Shown here one piece after another: positions 1-8,502 of a stretch of DNA of 64,000 bases. This stretch comes from Aliiroseovarius sp. S1123 (GTDB lineage Bacteria; Pseudomonadota; Alphaproteobacteria; Rhodobacterales; Rhodobacteraceae). Within the stretch, counting starts at the first letter, position 1. Each line of letters starts with the position of its first letter. The translations under genes were made by a program, and so were the position numbers. The stretch spans positions 62,001-126,000 of the forward strand of contig NZ_JALKBE010000006.1 in NCBI RefSeq assembly GCF_023015885.1, in the 5' to 3' direction. The notes below the pieces were generated by a model. It did not search any database, was not told the origin of the DNA, and worked only from the letters and a program-made list of their open reading frames with translations.

Positions 1-1
1 G

Positions 2-1189
2 GTCTTGCCGGTGTCGGTGCTGATCCCGGCCTTCTGCGAAGAAACGGTGATCGTGAAGTCGGTGACGTCGGTGCTTCAGTCGACCTATCCGATTGCTCAG
101 GTGATCGTGATTGACGACGGCTCGACCGATGACACGGCTCAGGTGGTCAGCGACCATTTCGGGTCCGACCCGCGCGTGCGCCTGATCCGCCAAAACAATC
201 AAGGCAAGGCCGAGGCACTGAATAACGGCATCCAGCACATCGATACGCCCGTCTTCGTCGCCATTGATGCCGACACGATCATCGCGCCCGAGGCGGTCGG
301 AGAGTTGGTCAAGCATTTCAATGACGATGAGGTTGGCGCGGTTGCTGGAAATGTCAAAGTTGGAAATCGGCGAAATCTTATTACGCGTCTTCAGGCCATT
401 GAATATATATCTGCGCAGAATTTGGACCGTCGCGCTTACGAGGTTCTGAACGGGATCATGGTGGTTCCGGGGTCCATCGGGGCCTGGCGCACCGAGGCGG
501 TAATCGCGGCGGGCGGATACACGACCCAAACACTTGTCGAGGATGCGGACCTGACGGTCTCGGTCATTCGTAGTGATTTTAAGGTCGTATTCGAACCTGC
601 AGCCCTTGCCTACACAGAGGCACCGGAAACCATCCGGCAGTGGATGCGCCAAAGATTGCGCTGGCATTTCGGAATGCTGCAAATTGCGTGGAAGCACAAA
701 GGCGCGTTTTTTGAGCGACGTGCCGTGGGATTGGTGTCGATCCCTGATCTATTCCTATTCGGCGCCGTATTTTCCCTGTTTGCGCCCATTGCGGATCTGG
801 TGATGATCTTCAATCTGTTTGCACTGGTCGATCTCTTCAATGACGACTCGCGGGCGGCCCTTCAAAGCTCGTCCATATTGGTTGCCATCGGCTATGTGGC
901 CTATTTGCTGTCAGACCTTGTTCTGGCCACCATCGCGTTCGGGCTTGAACCCAAAGAGGATAAGCGCCTGTTGCCGTGGGTTCTGACCCAAAGGTTCTTC
1001 TATCGTCAGATCTATTGGATGGTGGCTCTGCGCTCTCTTGCGCGGGCGATCACCGGGCGCTTTACCGGGTGGCGCAAGATCACGCGCACATCGTCGATCG
1101 ATCTAAAAAGCGCGCTCGAGCTTTCAAGGGCGCGGGCGCGCGTTGTTCACGTAGATAAGGCCGCGGATGATCAAGGTGGGCAGGCTTAA
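2..1189 (+). CDS. Family 2 processive glycosyltransferase, 5' end outside window
   Basis: Membrane glycosyltransferase that would use a nucleotide sugar to extend an exo- or cell-wall polysaccharide. About 395 residues are visible. The GT-A fold shows a nucleotide-binding DDGSTDDT near residue 40, a DAD metal motif in AIDADTI, the catalytic-base region LVEDADLTV, and QRLRW, which is the QxxRW motif of processive enzymes of the cellulose, hyaluronan and poly-GlcNAc synthase type. Three or more hydrophobic segments follow in the C-terminal third. The frame is open to the first base and the protein begins directly with the first GT2 strand, so the true start lies upstream; an upstream deacetylase domain is possible but not visible. 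The stop overlaps the stop of the convergent gene. The polymer made cannot be told from sequence. Confidence 0.88.
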   Translation, partial: VLPVSVLIPAFCEETVIVKSVTSVLQSTYPIAQVIVIDDGSTDDTAQVVSDHFGSDPRVRLIRQNNQGKAEALNNGIQHIDTPVFVAIDADTIIAPEAVGELVKHFNDDEVGAVAGNVKVGNRRNLITRLQAIEYISAQNLDRRAYEVLNGIMVVPGSIGAWRTEAVIAAGGYTTQTLVEDADLTVSVIRSDFKVVFEPAALAYTEAPETIRQWMRQRLRWHFGMLQIAWKHKGAFFERRAVGLVSIPDLFLFGAVFSLFAPIADLVMIFNLFALVDLFNDDSRAALQSSSILVAIGYVAYLLSDLVLATIAFGLEPKEDKRLLPWVLTQRFFYRQIYWMVALRSLARAITGRFTGWRKITRTSSIDLKSALELSRARARVVHVDKAADDQGGQA

Positions 1190-1656
1190 CTGCACACCTG
1201 AAAATCAACGGTCCCCGAACCCGATCCAAAGCGCCCCATCGTGAACTTCTCGATGTCGATCAGGAAACCGTCGCCGCCAAGGTTTTTCGTGCAGCAACCG
1301 TTGCAGTCGGTATCCGCACACAGGTCGAGCACCTGAACAACAATCTCGCGGTTGCCCTGACGCAGGCGTAGGTGCTTCCCGCCAAGACGCCGCCAGTCCT
1401 TTTGGTGAACTGCAGCGATGTTTTTGCTGGCCACCCAGCTTTCGGATTTCTTGCCGTTTACACCGTAAAACTGACCGGCCCATTTGCATCCATTGTACTT
1501 GACGCATTCGACACTGCCGGGATCAGGATAGCTTTCATAATTGGTCAAAGCCGCGCGTTGCCAGTCACCTTTGCAGGTCACATCTGCCGTTGCCACTGAT
1601 GCGATCAGCGAAAGAAACAAAAGCAAAAAGGGTCTCAGTGTTTTCGACAAAATCAT
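1186..1656 (-). CDS. Secreted Cys-rich small protein, possible double-psi beta-barrel
   Basis: A 156-residue exported protein. Residues 1-24 form a clear signal peptide (basic N terminus, Leu/Phe-rich core, cleavage after ATA). The mature part has many cysteines (C28, C51, C57 and a cluster in LCADTDCNGCC), which suggests disulfides in the periplasm or outside. The blocks AAVHQKDW, LRLRQGN and GFLIDIEKFTMGRFG recall RlpA/expansin-like barrel proteins, including sequences I associate with algae and other eukaryotes. This family call is from memory of the pattern and is tentative. An AAGGAG ribosome site precedes ATG 1656. The gene is convergent with the glycosyltransferase. No catalytic residues can be named. 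Confidence 0.6.
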   Translation of the reverse strand: MILSKTLRPFLLLFLSLIASVATADVTCKGDWQRAALTNYESYPDPGSVECVKYNGCKWAGQFYGVNGKKSESWVASKNIAAVHQKDWRRLGGKHLRLRQGNREIVVQVLDLCADTDCNGCCTKNLGGDGFLIDIEKFTMGRFGSGSGTVDFQVCS

Positions 1657-1963
1657 ACCGGTCTCCTTAAGGTGGCATCGGAATGTTGGGCTGGAACTTA
1701 TGCTCGATTAGTGTTGTTTCAATGGATTGGATCGCATTGTCACTACTTTTAGGTGTGGATTTAGGCATTACTATGTTCACATCGCGAAATCCATATGTGT
1801 TGCTGCGGTGTGCGATTTTTCGCCCAGTGTCAGGTCCAGAGATACTCAGGAACGACGGAATGGGATTTTTACAAGGGTTCTTCCGGCGTGAAGCTGGGGT
1901 TGGGGCTGATCAGATCAGACTCAGGAAGTTCATGTCACAATATCCTGCATTGGAAATGACTGA
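1657..1963. other. Intergenic, no supported gene
   Basis: This stretch is visibly more AT-rich than its surroundings and has no ORF with the codon pattern of neighbouring genes. It should hold the promoter of the secreted-protein gene on the minus strand. I see no other site in it. Confidence 0.5.
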
Positions 1964-2131
1964 TTGAGTGATGGCTTGCTGCTGACCTATGCTGCAGTCA
2001 ACAAAGGCGGGTCCGAAGAGGGCTTTGTCCTGTTGGCCGCTGGTCAGTTCGCCATCCCCGATGGCATGGCTGCGATCATAGAAACCGGCGACCGCCACAG
2101 AATGACCTTCCTAGGTCACACCTTAGATTGA
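1964..2131 (+). pseudogene. C-terminal coding remnant (about 55 codons)
   Basis: A frame open from TTG 1964 to TGA 2129-2131 reads as normal protein with the codon pattern of real genes here (for example GFVLLAAGQFAIPDGMAAI and HRMTFLGHTLD). It has no ribosome site and follows non-coding sequence directly after an in-frame stop. It is most likely the surviving tail of a deleted gene. A very small intact gene read from TTG is the alternative. I do not recognise the family. Confidence 0.35.
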
Positions 2132-2136
2132 GACCC

Positions 2137-2946
2137 ATGACCAAACCCGTTGTTTTCCACATCCCCGTCTGCCCCTTTTCACAGCGACTGGAAATCCTGT
2201 TGGCTCTTCGCGGCTTGCAGGATGCCGTCGAATTTCGCGTCGTGGATATCACCAAGCCGCGTGATCCCGCGCTTTTGGCAAAGACGCGTGGGACGACGGC
2301 GTTGCCGGTCCTTGAAACGTCCGAGGGCGAGATCCTCAAGGAAAGCTTGGTGATCCTGCGCTATCTTGATGAAGCGCTAGAGGGCGCGCCGCTGCGCCGT
2401 CGCGACCCCTATGAACACGCGGTTGAATCCATGCTCATCGCCAAAGAAGGGCCTTTCACCATGGCGGGTTATATCTATGTGATGAATCAGGACAAGGCGC
2501 AGCGTGGGGCGCTGAATGACAAGCTGCTTGGGTTATACCGGGACCTCAATGGCTTCCTGCTTGCGTATAACCCAGACGGCACCTTCCTGTTTGATGAGTT
2601 TGGCCTGGCGGAAGCCGTATTCACCCCGATGTTCAAACGATTCTGGTTCCTTGATTACTATGAAGGCTTCGAATTGCCGGAAGGTTCAGACTATGCCCGC
2701 GTTGCCAAATGGCGGGCGGCCTGCATGGCGCATGATGCGACGGATCAGGTGTCCGAGGAAGAGATCGTGAAACTCTACTACGATTACGCTTTAGGAGCCG
2801 GAAATGGTGCGTTGGTCGACGGGCGTACGGTCTCGAGTTTCGCGTTTGAACCTAGGTGGCAAGAGCGTCCAATGCCCCCGCGCGACAAATATGGGACGCG
2901 GGCATCTGACGAAGCGCTTGGATTGGTGGCTGCGGGCAGGGGCTAA
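2137..2946 (+). CDS. Glutathione S-transferase-like protein
   Basis: A 269-residue cytosolic protein with a thioredoxin-fold N-terminal GST domain (about residues 1-80) and a helical C-terminal domain. CPFSQR near residue 11 sits where GSTs carry the glutathione-activating Cys/Ser. Further on are the cis-Pro segment ALPVLE and the glutathione-contacting KESLVILRYLDE. ATG 2137 is chosen because a conserved beta-strand begins right after it; a TTG nine bases upstream is in frame. Only a weak ribosome site is visible. The acidic C-terminal extension (about residues 205-269) is longer than in most GSTs. The substrate is unknown. It converges on the FadR-type gene with an 11-base gap. Confidence 0.8.
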   Translation: MTKPVVFHIPVCPFSQRLEILLALRGLQDAVEFRVVDITKPRDPALLAKTRGTTALPVLETSEGEILKESLVILRYLDEALEGAPLRRRDPYEHAVESMLIAKEGPFTMAGYIYVMNQDKAQRGALNDKLLGLYRDLNGFLLAYNPDGTFLFDEFGLAEAVFTPMFKRFWFLDYYEGFELPEGSDYARVAKWRAACMAHDATDQVSEEEIVKLYYDYALGAGNGALVDGRTVSSFAFEPRWQERPMPPRDKYGTRASDEALGLVAAGRG

Positions 2947-2957
2947 GACGGCAGCGA

Positions 2958-3731
2958 CTATTGCGCCATCAATCGACGCTTTTCGGCCATCGCCTCGCGC
3001 CGTTGCTGTTCCAGCCCTTGCCGGAAAGACTGCTCAACAAAGTCGATGTGATCCAGCGCCGCCTTTTCAGCGCGCTCTTCGTCGCCAGCGATGACCGCTT
3101 GCCCCAGTTCAAGGTGTTGTTCGAGCAGTTTTTTGCCCGTGCCATCAAGCGTCTTTAGGAAGTCGCGATTGTAGAACACGCTTTGCTGGGTCAGGTCGAA
3201 GATCGACGCCATCATGTGGATCAGCGTTGCATTCTGACTGGCATCCACAATGGCCGAATGGAGCGCGAAATCCGCTTCGCGCGATGCTTCCGCATCATTT
3301 GTCTTCCACGCGCGTTCGATCTCGGTCAGGACTTCGGAAATCCGCTCTTTGTCCGCACGCGTGGCGCGGCGGGCCGCAAGACGGGCGGCAAATCCTTCTT
3401 GTTCGCGCCGATATTCAAGGTAATCGAAAAAGGCCGGTTCGTGACGGCCGTACAGGTCCAGAAGGGCGGGCAGCATCGCCTGACCGGTCAAAGGCGCAAC
3501 AAAGCTGCCTTCACCGTGCTTGATCATGACCAAGCCGCGCTCTTCCAAAATATGAAGCGCTTCACGCAACTTTGGCCTCGAAACGCGAAGTGTGTCCGCC
3601 AGTTCGCGCTCTGACGGTAGTTTGCGGCCCTGTTTCAGGATGCCGGACGCAATCAAATCCTCGATTTGTGCGACGACGGCATCGGCCAGTGATTCGTGCC
3701 CAACCGGATCAAAAAGAGCGTTGTTCTTCAT
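2958..3731 (-). CDS. FadR-subfamily GntR regulator of the lactate operon
   Basis: A 257-residue DNA-binding regulator. Residues about 10-75 are a GntR winged helix (LPSERELADTLRVSRPKLREAL, then a wing ending near GEGSFVAPL). The rest is an all-helical FCD ligand-binding domain typical of FadR, LldR, PdhR and GlcC. It is divergent from the lactate TRAP/lldD/dld operon, so regulation of that operon by a lactate-like ligand is the natural inference. An inverted repeat TGGT-N11-ACCA lies 39 bases upstream of its start and a second copy overlaps the dctP promoter, fitting auto-repression and operon repression. The ligand is inferred from context only. Confidence 0.85.
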   Translation of the reverse strand: MKNNALFDPVGHESLADAVVAQIEDLIASGILKQGRKLPSERELADTLRVSRPKLREALHILEERGLVMIKHGEGSFVAPLTGQAMLPALLDLYGRHEPAFFDYLEYRREQEGFAARLAARRATRADKERISEVLTEIERAWKTNDAEASREADFALHSAIVDASQNATLIHMMASIFDLTQQSVFYNRDFLKTLDGTGKKLLEQHLELGQAVIAGDEERAEKAALDHIDFVEQSFRQGLEQQRREAMAEKRRLMAQ

Positions 3732-3769
3732 TTTGAGCTTACCTCGGTCCCAAGTTGCTCTCGGAGTGG

Positions 3770-3788
3770 TGGTAAATCAAAGTAACCA
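3770..3788. promoter_or_regulatory. Operator-like repeat A, TGGT-N11-ACCA
   Basis: TGGT at 3770-3773 and ACCA at 3785-3788 flank an AT-rich 11-base spacer, 39 bases upstream of the start of the FadR-type gene. The same architecture recurs at 3975-3993 and 62826-62844. FadR-subfamily regulators commonly bind TGGT/ACCA half-sites, although their usual spacer is shorter. Suggested role: autoregulation. Confidence 0.55.
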
Positions 3789-3939
3789 ATGCTCGTTAAA
3801 AATCAACCCGGAAGGGACGTTCATCGCAGGCCTTGTTAGATTTTGAAAAATAACGGGAATGTCTGGGATGGCCGCAGAATTTTCGGAAGAAATCTCCCAC
3901 GTTTCGCGCTTTGAATGCGCCAGTTTCGGTACGGAATAG

Positions 3940-3950
3940 TACCAGTGGTA
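3940..3950. promoter_or_regulatory. Short perfect palindrome TACCA-G-TGGTA
   Basis: An 11-base perfect inverted repeat carrying the same ACCA/TGGT half-sites in opposite orientation, 35 bases before operator-like repeat B. It may be an additional regulator contact upstream of the dctP promoter; alone it would be weak evidence. Confidence 0.35.
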
Positions 3951-3960
3951 AATAAAATTG

Positions 3961-3993
3961 TTGACCGGTCGAGGTGGTAATATTTATTTACCA
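3961..3993 (+). promoter_or_regulatory. Putative dctP promoter with operator-like repeat B
   Basis: TTGACC at 3961-3966 is a plausible -35. An AT-rich stretch 17-18 bases on (around 3984-3990) could serve as -10. TGGT (3975-3978) and ACCA (3990-3993), 11 bases apart, straddle this -10, so a bound protein would block RNA polymerase. The leader to ATG 4063 is about 70 bases and ends in a strong GGAGGAAA ribosome site. Promoter boxes are read by eye; no start site is known. Confidence 0.5.
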
Positions 3994-4062
3994 ATTCATA
4001 TCGACACCGGATTTGCCGTGGAGGCGGCGCCGGTCCTTACGGTCCAACCTCGGAGGAAAACC

Positions 4063-5115
<1,053 letters not shown>

Positions 5116-5130
5116 CTTTCCAAAGAACGT

Positions 5131-5162
5131 GGGGCGGCGTGATCCGTCGCCCCGCACTTTTT
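5131..5162 (+). terminator. Intra-operon terminator/attenuator after dctP
   Basis: The stem GGGGCGGCG (5131-5139) pairs with CGTCGCCCC (5145-5153) around a 5-base loop and is followed by a run of T at 5158-5162. It sits between the binding-protein gene and the permease gene, a common arrangement for making more receptor than permease. Partial read-through would be needed for the downstream genes. Confidence 0.75.
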
Positions 5163-5225
5163 CGTTTCTTCCTTTTTTATTCCTGACCTCGCGCAATTTC
5201 GCCGCCATCGCCTGTGGAGGAGAAC

Positions 5226-7304
5226 ATGGCCCAGACCCCGCATCAACAAGACGTGGACTTGAATGATCCCGTCGACGTGTACGAACACATCATCGAGCAC
5301 CAGGACCGCGACACGCAGGTCGCTGCTGTTGCCATCGACAAAACTGTAAAGGGCGTCGGCAATATCGTCATGTGGGCCAACCTACTTCTGGTGGCTGCCA
5401 TCGTGACACAGGTCAGCCTGCGCTATCTGTTCAACGTGAACCTCCCGAAGCTCGATGAAATCCAGTGGCATTTCTATGGTTTGGTGACGATGGTCGGGAT
5501 TTCCTATGCGTTGGTCACAGACAGCCACGTGCGCGTTGATATCCTGCACATGCAACTCAGCCGCCGTGCGCAGCGGGTGATCGAGGTGATCGGGATCCTC
5601 GCCCTGCTGGTGCCCTTCATTTATCTGATGGTCGATCAAGGCTGGGACTATTTTTATGAAAGCTGGCGGGTAAACGAACGCTCGGACAGCCCCACGGGTC
5701 TGGCCGCGCGCTGGGCGTTCAAGGCTGTGATCCCGGTCAGCTTCGTCTTGCTGGCGCTTGCTGCCCTGGCCCGTTTGCTCCACGATGCGCATGCAATTGT
5801 GGTGAATTACGAGGACGAGCGGAAGGGCAAGGACCTGCGCCTGATCCTATGGGCGCTGGTGGCCTTCGCCGTCGTCGCAACCGCGCTGACCTTCGTGGTC
5901 GAAACCACCGAAGAAAAGCTGGTCATCGCGATGTTCCTGACCTTCATCGCGCTTCTGTTCACGGGCTTCCCCGTGGCTTGGACGCTTGCGGGCGTCGGTG
6001 TCGCCTATTGCGGGTTGGCCTATCTGTTCGACAATGACCTGATGCTCTGGACCGGGCTGGAAAGCACCTTCACCGGGCTGGACTATCTGACCCTTGGGGC
6101 AGTGGTGAACCGGGTCTATGCGACCATGTCGAATGCCGTTCTGGTGGCGTTGCCCATGTTTATCTTCATGGGCCTGATGCTGGATGAAAGCGGTGTGGCG
6201 GAACGCCTGATGACCTCGATGCAGCGCTTGTTTGGAACGGTGCGTGGCGGGCTGGCCATCACCGTGACAATGATTGGCATTATCCTTGCGGCCTCGACTG
6301 GCATCATCGGTGCGTCGGTGGTTCTGCTGGGCGTGCTGTCGCTGCCCTCGATGATGGAGCAGAAATACAACCCGTCGCTGGCGGCTGGCGTGGTGTCGGC
6401 ATCCGGTACGCTTGGCATCCTGATCCCGCCGTCGATCATGCTGGTGATCATGGCCGACCAGATGGCCCTGTCCGTAGGTGACCTGTTCATGGCCGCGGTG
6501 TTCCCCGGCGTGATCATCGGGTTCCTCTACCTGACCTATATTTTCGTGATCGCGCTGATCAAGCGCGATGTGGCGCCAGTGCCAGAGGGTGCAACCCGCC
6601 CCGACTGGTCAGCGGTCAAGGATGTGCTGGTGGCCGTCATGCCGACACTGGGTCTGATCCTGGCTGTGCTGGGGTCAATCTTCGCGGGCCTCACCACGCC
6701 GACCGAGGCGTCGGGCGTGGGTGCCCTTGGCGCGACCCTGTTGGCGCTGGGCTATCGCAAACTGAGCTTCCGCAAGCTGGTTAACGTGCTGAAGGCCACC
6801 TTCAACACCACCGCCTATATCTTCGCGATCTTCCTGGGTGCGACAGTGTTCAGCTATGTGCTGCGCGAACTGGGTGGCGACGCGTTGATCGAGGATATGA
6901 TTCACAGCGCTGGTCTGGGTGCCACGGGAACCGTGTTCATCATCCTGTTCATCGTGTTCCTGCTGGGTTTCGTACTGGACTGGATCGAGATCACGCTGAT
7001 CGTGCTGCCCCTGATGCGCCCGATCGTGAATGCCCTTGGCCTGGACATCCCCGGCTTTGGGGTCATCGATGAACCGGCGCTGGTGTGGTTTGTGATCCTT
7101 GTGGCGGTGACGTTGCAGACCAGTTTCTTAACGCCACCGGTTGGATTTGCGCTCTTCTATCTGAAGGGGGTTTGCCCGCCCGAGATCAAGCTGACGGATA
7201 TCTACAAGGGCATCATCCCGTTTGTGATCCTGCAGTTGATCGGTCTTGCCCTTGTCTTCTACTGGCCCGCACTTGCCACTTGGCTGCCGTCGGTCGCGTA
7301 CTAG
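5226..7304 (+). CDS. Fused TRAP permease DctQM, likely lactate
   Basis: A 692-residue inner-membrane protein joining both TRAP membrane subunits. Residues about 45-185 are the four-helix DctQ part (motif RYLFNVNLPKLDEIQWHFYG). The remainder is the DctM part with about 12 further helices, containing GASVVLLGVLSLPSMM and GTLGILIPPSIMLVIMAD, which are family hallmarks. It uses an ion gradient to import the ligand handed over by DctP. ATG 5226 follows GGAGGAG at good spacing; a GTG four codons upstream is in frame but overlaps that ribosome site. The stop codon lies next to the ribosome site of lldD. Fusion of Q and M is common in TRAP families. Confidence 0.93.
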   Translation: MAQTPHQQDVDLNDPVDVYEHIIEHQDRDTQVAAVAIDKTVKGVGNIVMWANLLLVAAIVTQVSLRYLFNVNLPKLDEIQWHFYGLVTMVGISYALVTDSHVRVDILHMQLSRRAQRVIEVIGILALLVPFIYLMVDQGWDYFYESWRVNERSDSPTGLAARWAFKAVIPVSFVLLALAALARLLHDAHAIVVNYEDERKGKDLRLILWALVAFAVVATALTFVVETTEEKLVIAMFLTFIALLFTGFPVAWTLAGVGVAYCGLAYLFDNDLMLWTGLESTFTGLDYLTLGAVVNRVYATMSNAVLVALPMFIFMGLMLDESGVAERLMTSMQRLFGTVRGGLAITVTMIGIILAASTGIIGASVVLLGVLSLPSMMEQKYNPSLAAGVVSASGTLGILIPPSIMLVIMADQMALSVGDLFMAAVFPGVIIGFLYLTYIFVIALIKRDVAPVPEGATRPDWSAVKDVLVAVMPTLGLILAVLGSIFAGLTTPTEASGVGALGATLLALGYRKLSFRKLVNVLKATFNTTAYIFAIFLGATVFSYVLRELGGDALIEDMIHSAGLGATGTVFIILFIVFLLGFVLDWIEITLIVLPLMRPIVNALGLDIPGFGVIDEPALVWFVILVAVTLQTSFLTPPVGFALFYLKGVCPPEIKLTDIYKGIIPFVILQLIGLALVFYWPALATWLPSVAY

Positions 7305-7314
7305 GAGTTTGAAC

Positions 7315-8502
7315 ATGCGTCTTAAAGATTGTCACAACTTCCATGATTTCCGCAAACTGGCGCAGCGCCGTCTGCCGGGGCCGATCTTCAACTACATCGA
7401 CGGTGGCGCCGATGACGAGGTGACACTGCGCAAAAACTCCAGCGCGTTCGACAATTGCGATCTGTTGCCGTCGGTGCTGCGCGGGGTGAAGGACGTGGAT
7501 ATGTCCGTCACCGTGATGGGGCAAAAGCTGGACATGCCGGTCTATTGCTCGCCCACCGCGTTGCAACGGTTGTTCCATCACAAGGGTGAACGTGCCGTCG
7601 CCGCTGCGGCCGACAAATACGGCACCATGTTCGGAGTCTCGTCTCTGGGCACCGTGTCGCTGGAGGAACTGCGGCAAAAGCACAAGAATCCGCAGGTCTA
7701 TCAGTTCTATTTCCACAAGGATCGCGGTCTGAACGCGGCCATGATGCAGCGCGCGAAAGAGGCCGGTGTCGAAGTGATGATGCTGACCGTGGACAGCATC
7801 ACTGGCGGCAATCGCGAACGCGATCTGCGCACCGGGTTTTCGATCCCGTTTCGGCTGACCTTGGGCGGCATGATCCAGTTCGCGATCAAACCGATGTGGG
7901 GCATCAACTATGTCACGCACGAGAAATTCCGCCTGCCGCAATTGGATGAGCATGTCGATATGGGCGGCGGGGCCAGCTCGATTGGCGGCTATTTCACTGA
8001 CATGCTCGATCCGTCGATGACATGGGATGACGTGGCCCAGATGGTCCGCGATTGGGATGGTCAGTTCTGCCTGAAGGGCATCATGACCGTCGAAGACGCC
8101 AAACGCGCCGCCGAGATCGGCTGCACCGGCATCATTTTGTCGAACCACGGGGGCCGACAGCTGGATGGCTCGCGCACGCCGTTTGACCAGCTGGACGAGA
8201 TCGTTCAGGCGGTAGGTGACAAGCTGGATGTCATGATGGACAGCGGCATTCAGCGCGGTACCCATGTTCTGAAGGCGCTGTCGCTGGGTGCCAAGGCGGT
8301 GGGCATCGGGCGCGGATACCTTTATGCTCTGGCAGCAGGCGGTCAACCGGCTGTCGAACGTGCGCTTGGCCTGATGCAGGCCGAGATCGAGCGCGACATG
8401 AAACTGATGGGCGTCACGCGCGTCGACCAACTCAGCCGCGACAACCTGCGTTTTCTTGGGGAAAGCGGGGCGGCGAAGATAAGCACAGGGGCTGCTGCAT
8501 GA
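7315..8502 (+). CDS. lldD: FMN-dependent L-lactate dehydrogenase / 2-hydroxy-acid dehydrogenase
   Basis: A 395-residue TIM-barrel flavoprotein oxidising L-lactate (or a related L-2-hydroxy acid) to pyruvate and passing electrons to quinone. Hallmarks are FNYIDGG with Tyr27 in the substrate site, and SNHGGRQLDG with the catalytic base His278 and substrate-binding Arg281, followed by the C-terminal phosphate-binding segment near VMMDSGIQRG. Length matches E. coli LldD. TAGGAG precedes ATG 7315. The gene overlaps dld by ATGA. Glycolate or mandelate oxidation cannot be excluded from the family, but pairing with dld favours lactate. Confidence 0.9.
   Translation: MRLKDCHNFHDFRKLAQRRLPGPIFNYIDGGADDEVTLRKNSSAFDNCDLLPSVLRGVKDVDMSVTVMGQKLDMPVYCSPTALQRLFHHKGERAVAAAADKYGTMFGVSSLGTVSLEELRQKHKNPQVYQFYFHKDRGLNAAMMQRAKEAGVEVMMLTVDSITGGNRERDLRTGFSIPFRLTLGGMIQFAIKPMWGINYVTHEKFRLPQLDEHVDMGGGASSIGGYFTDMLDPSMTWDDVAQMVRDWDGQFCLKGIMTVEDAKRAAEIGCTGIILSNHGGRQLDGSRTPFDQLDEIVQAVGDKLDVMMDSGIQRGTHVLKALSLGAKAVGIGRGYLYALAAGGQPAVERALGLMQAEIERDMKLMGVTRVDQLSRDNLRFLGESGAAKISTGAAA

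Noticed and set aside
1683-1967. 94-codon plus-strand frame between the secreted protein and the remnant
   Set aside because: Codon use is unlike real genes here, there is no ribosome site, and the region is AT-rich and intergenic in character.
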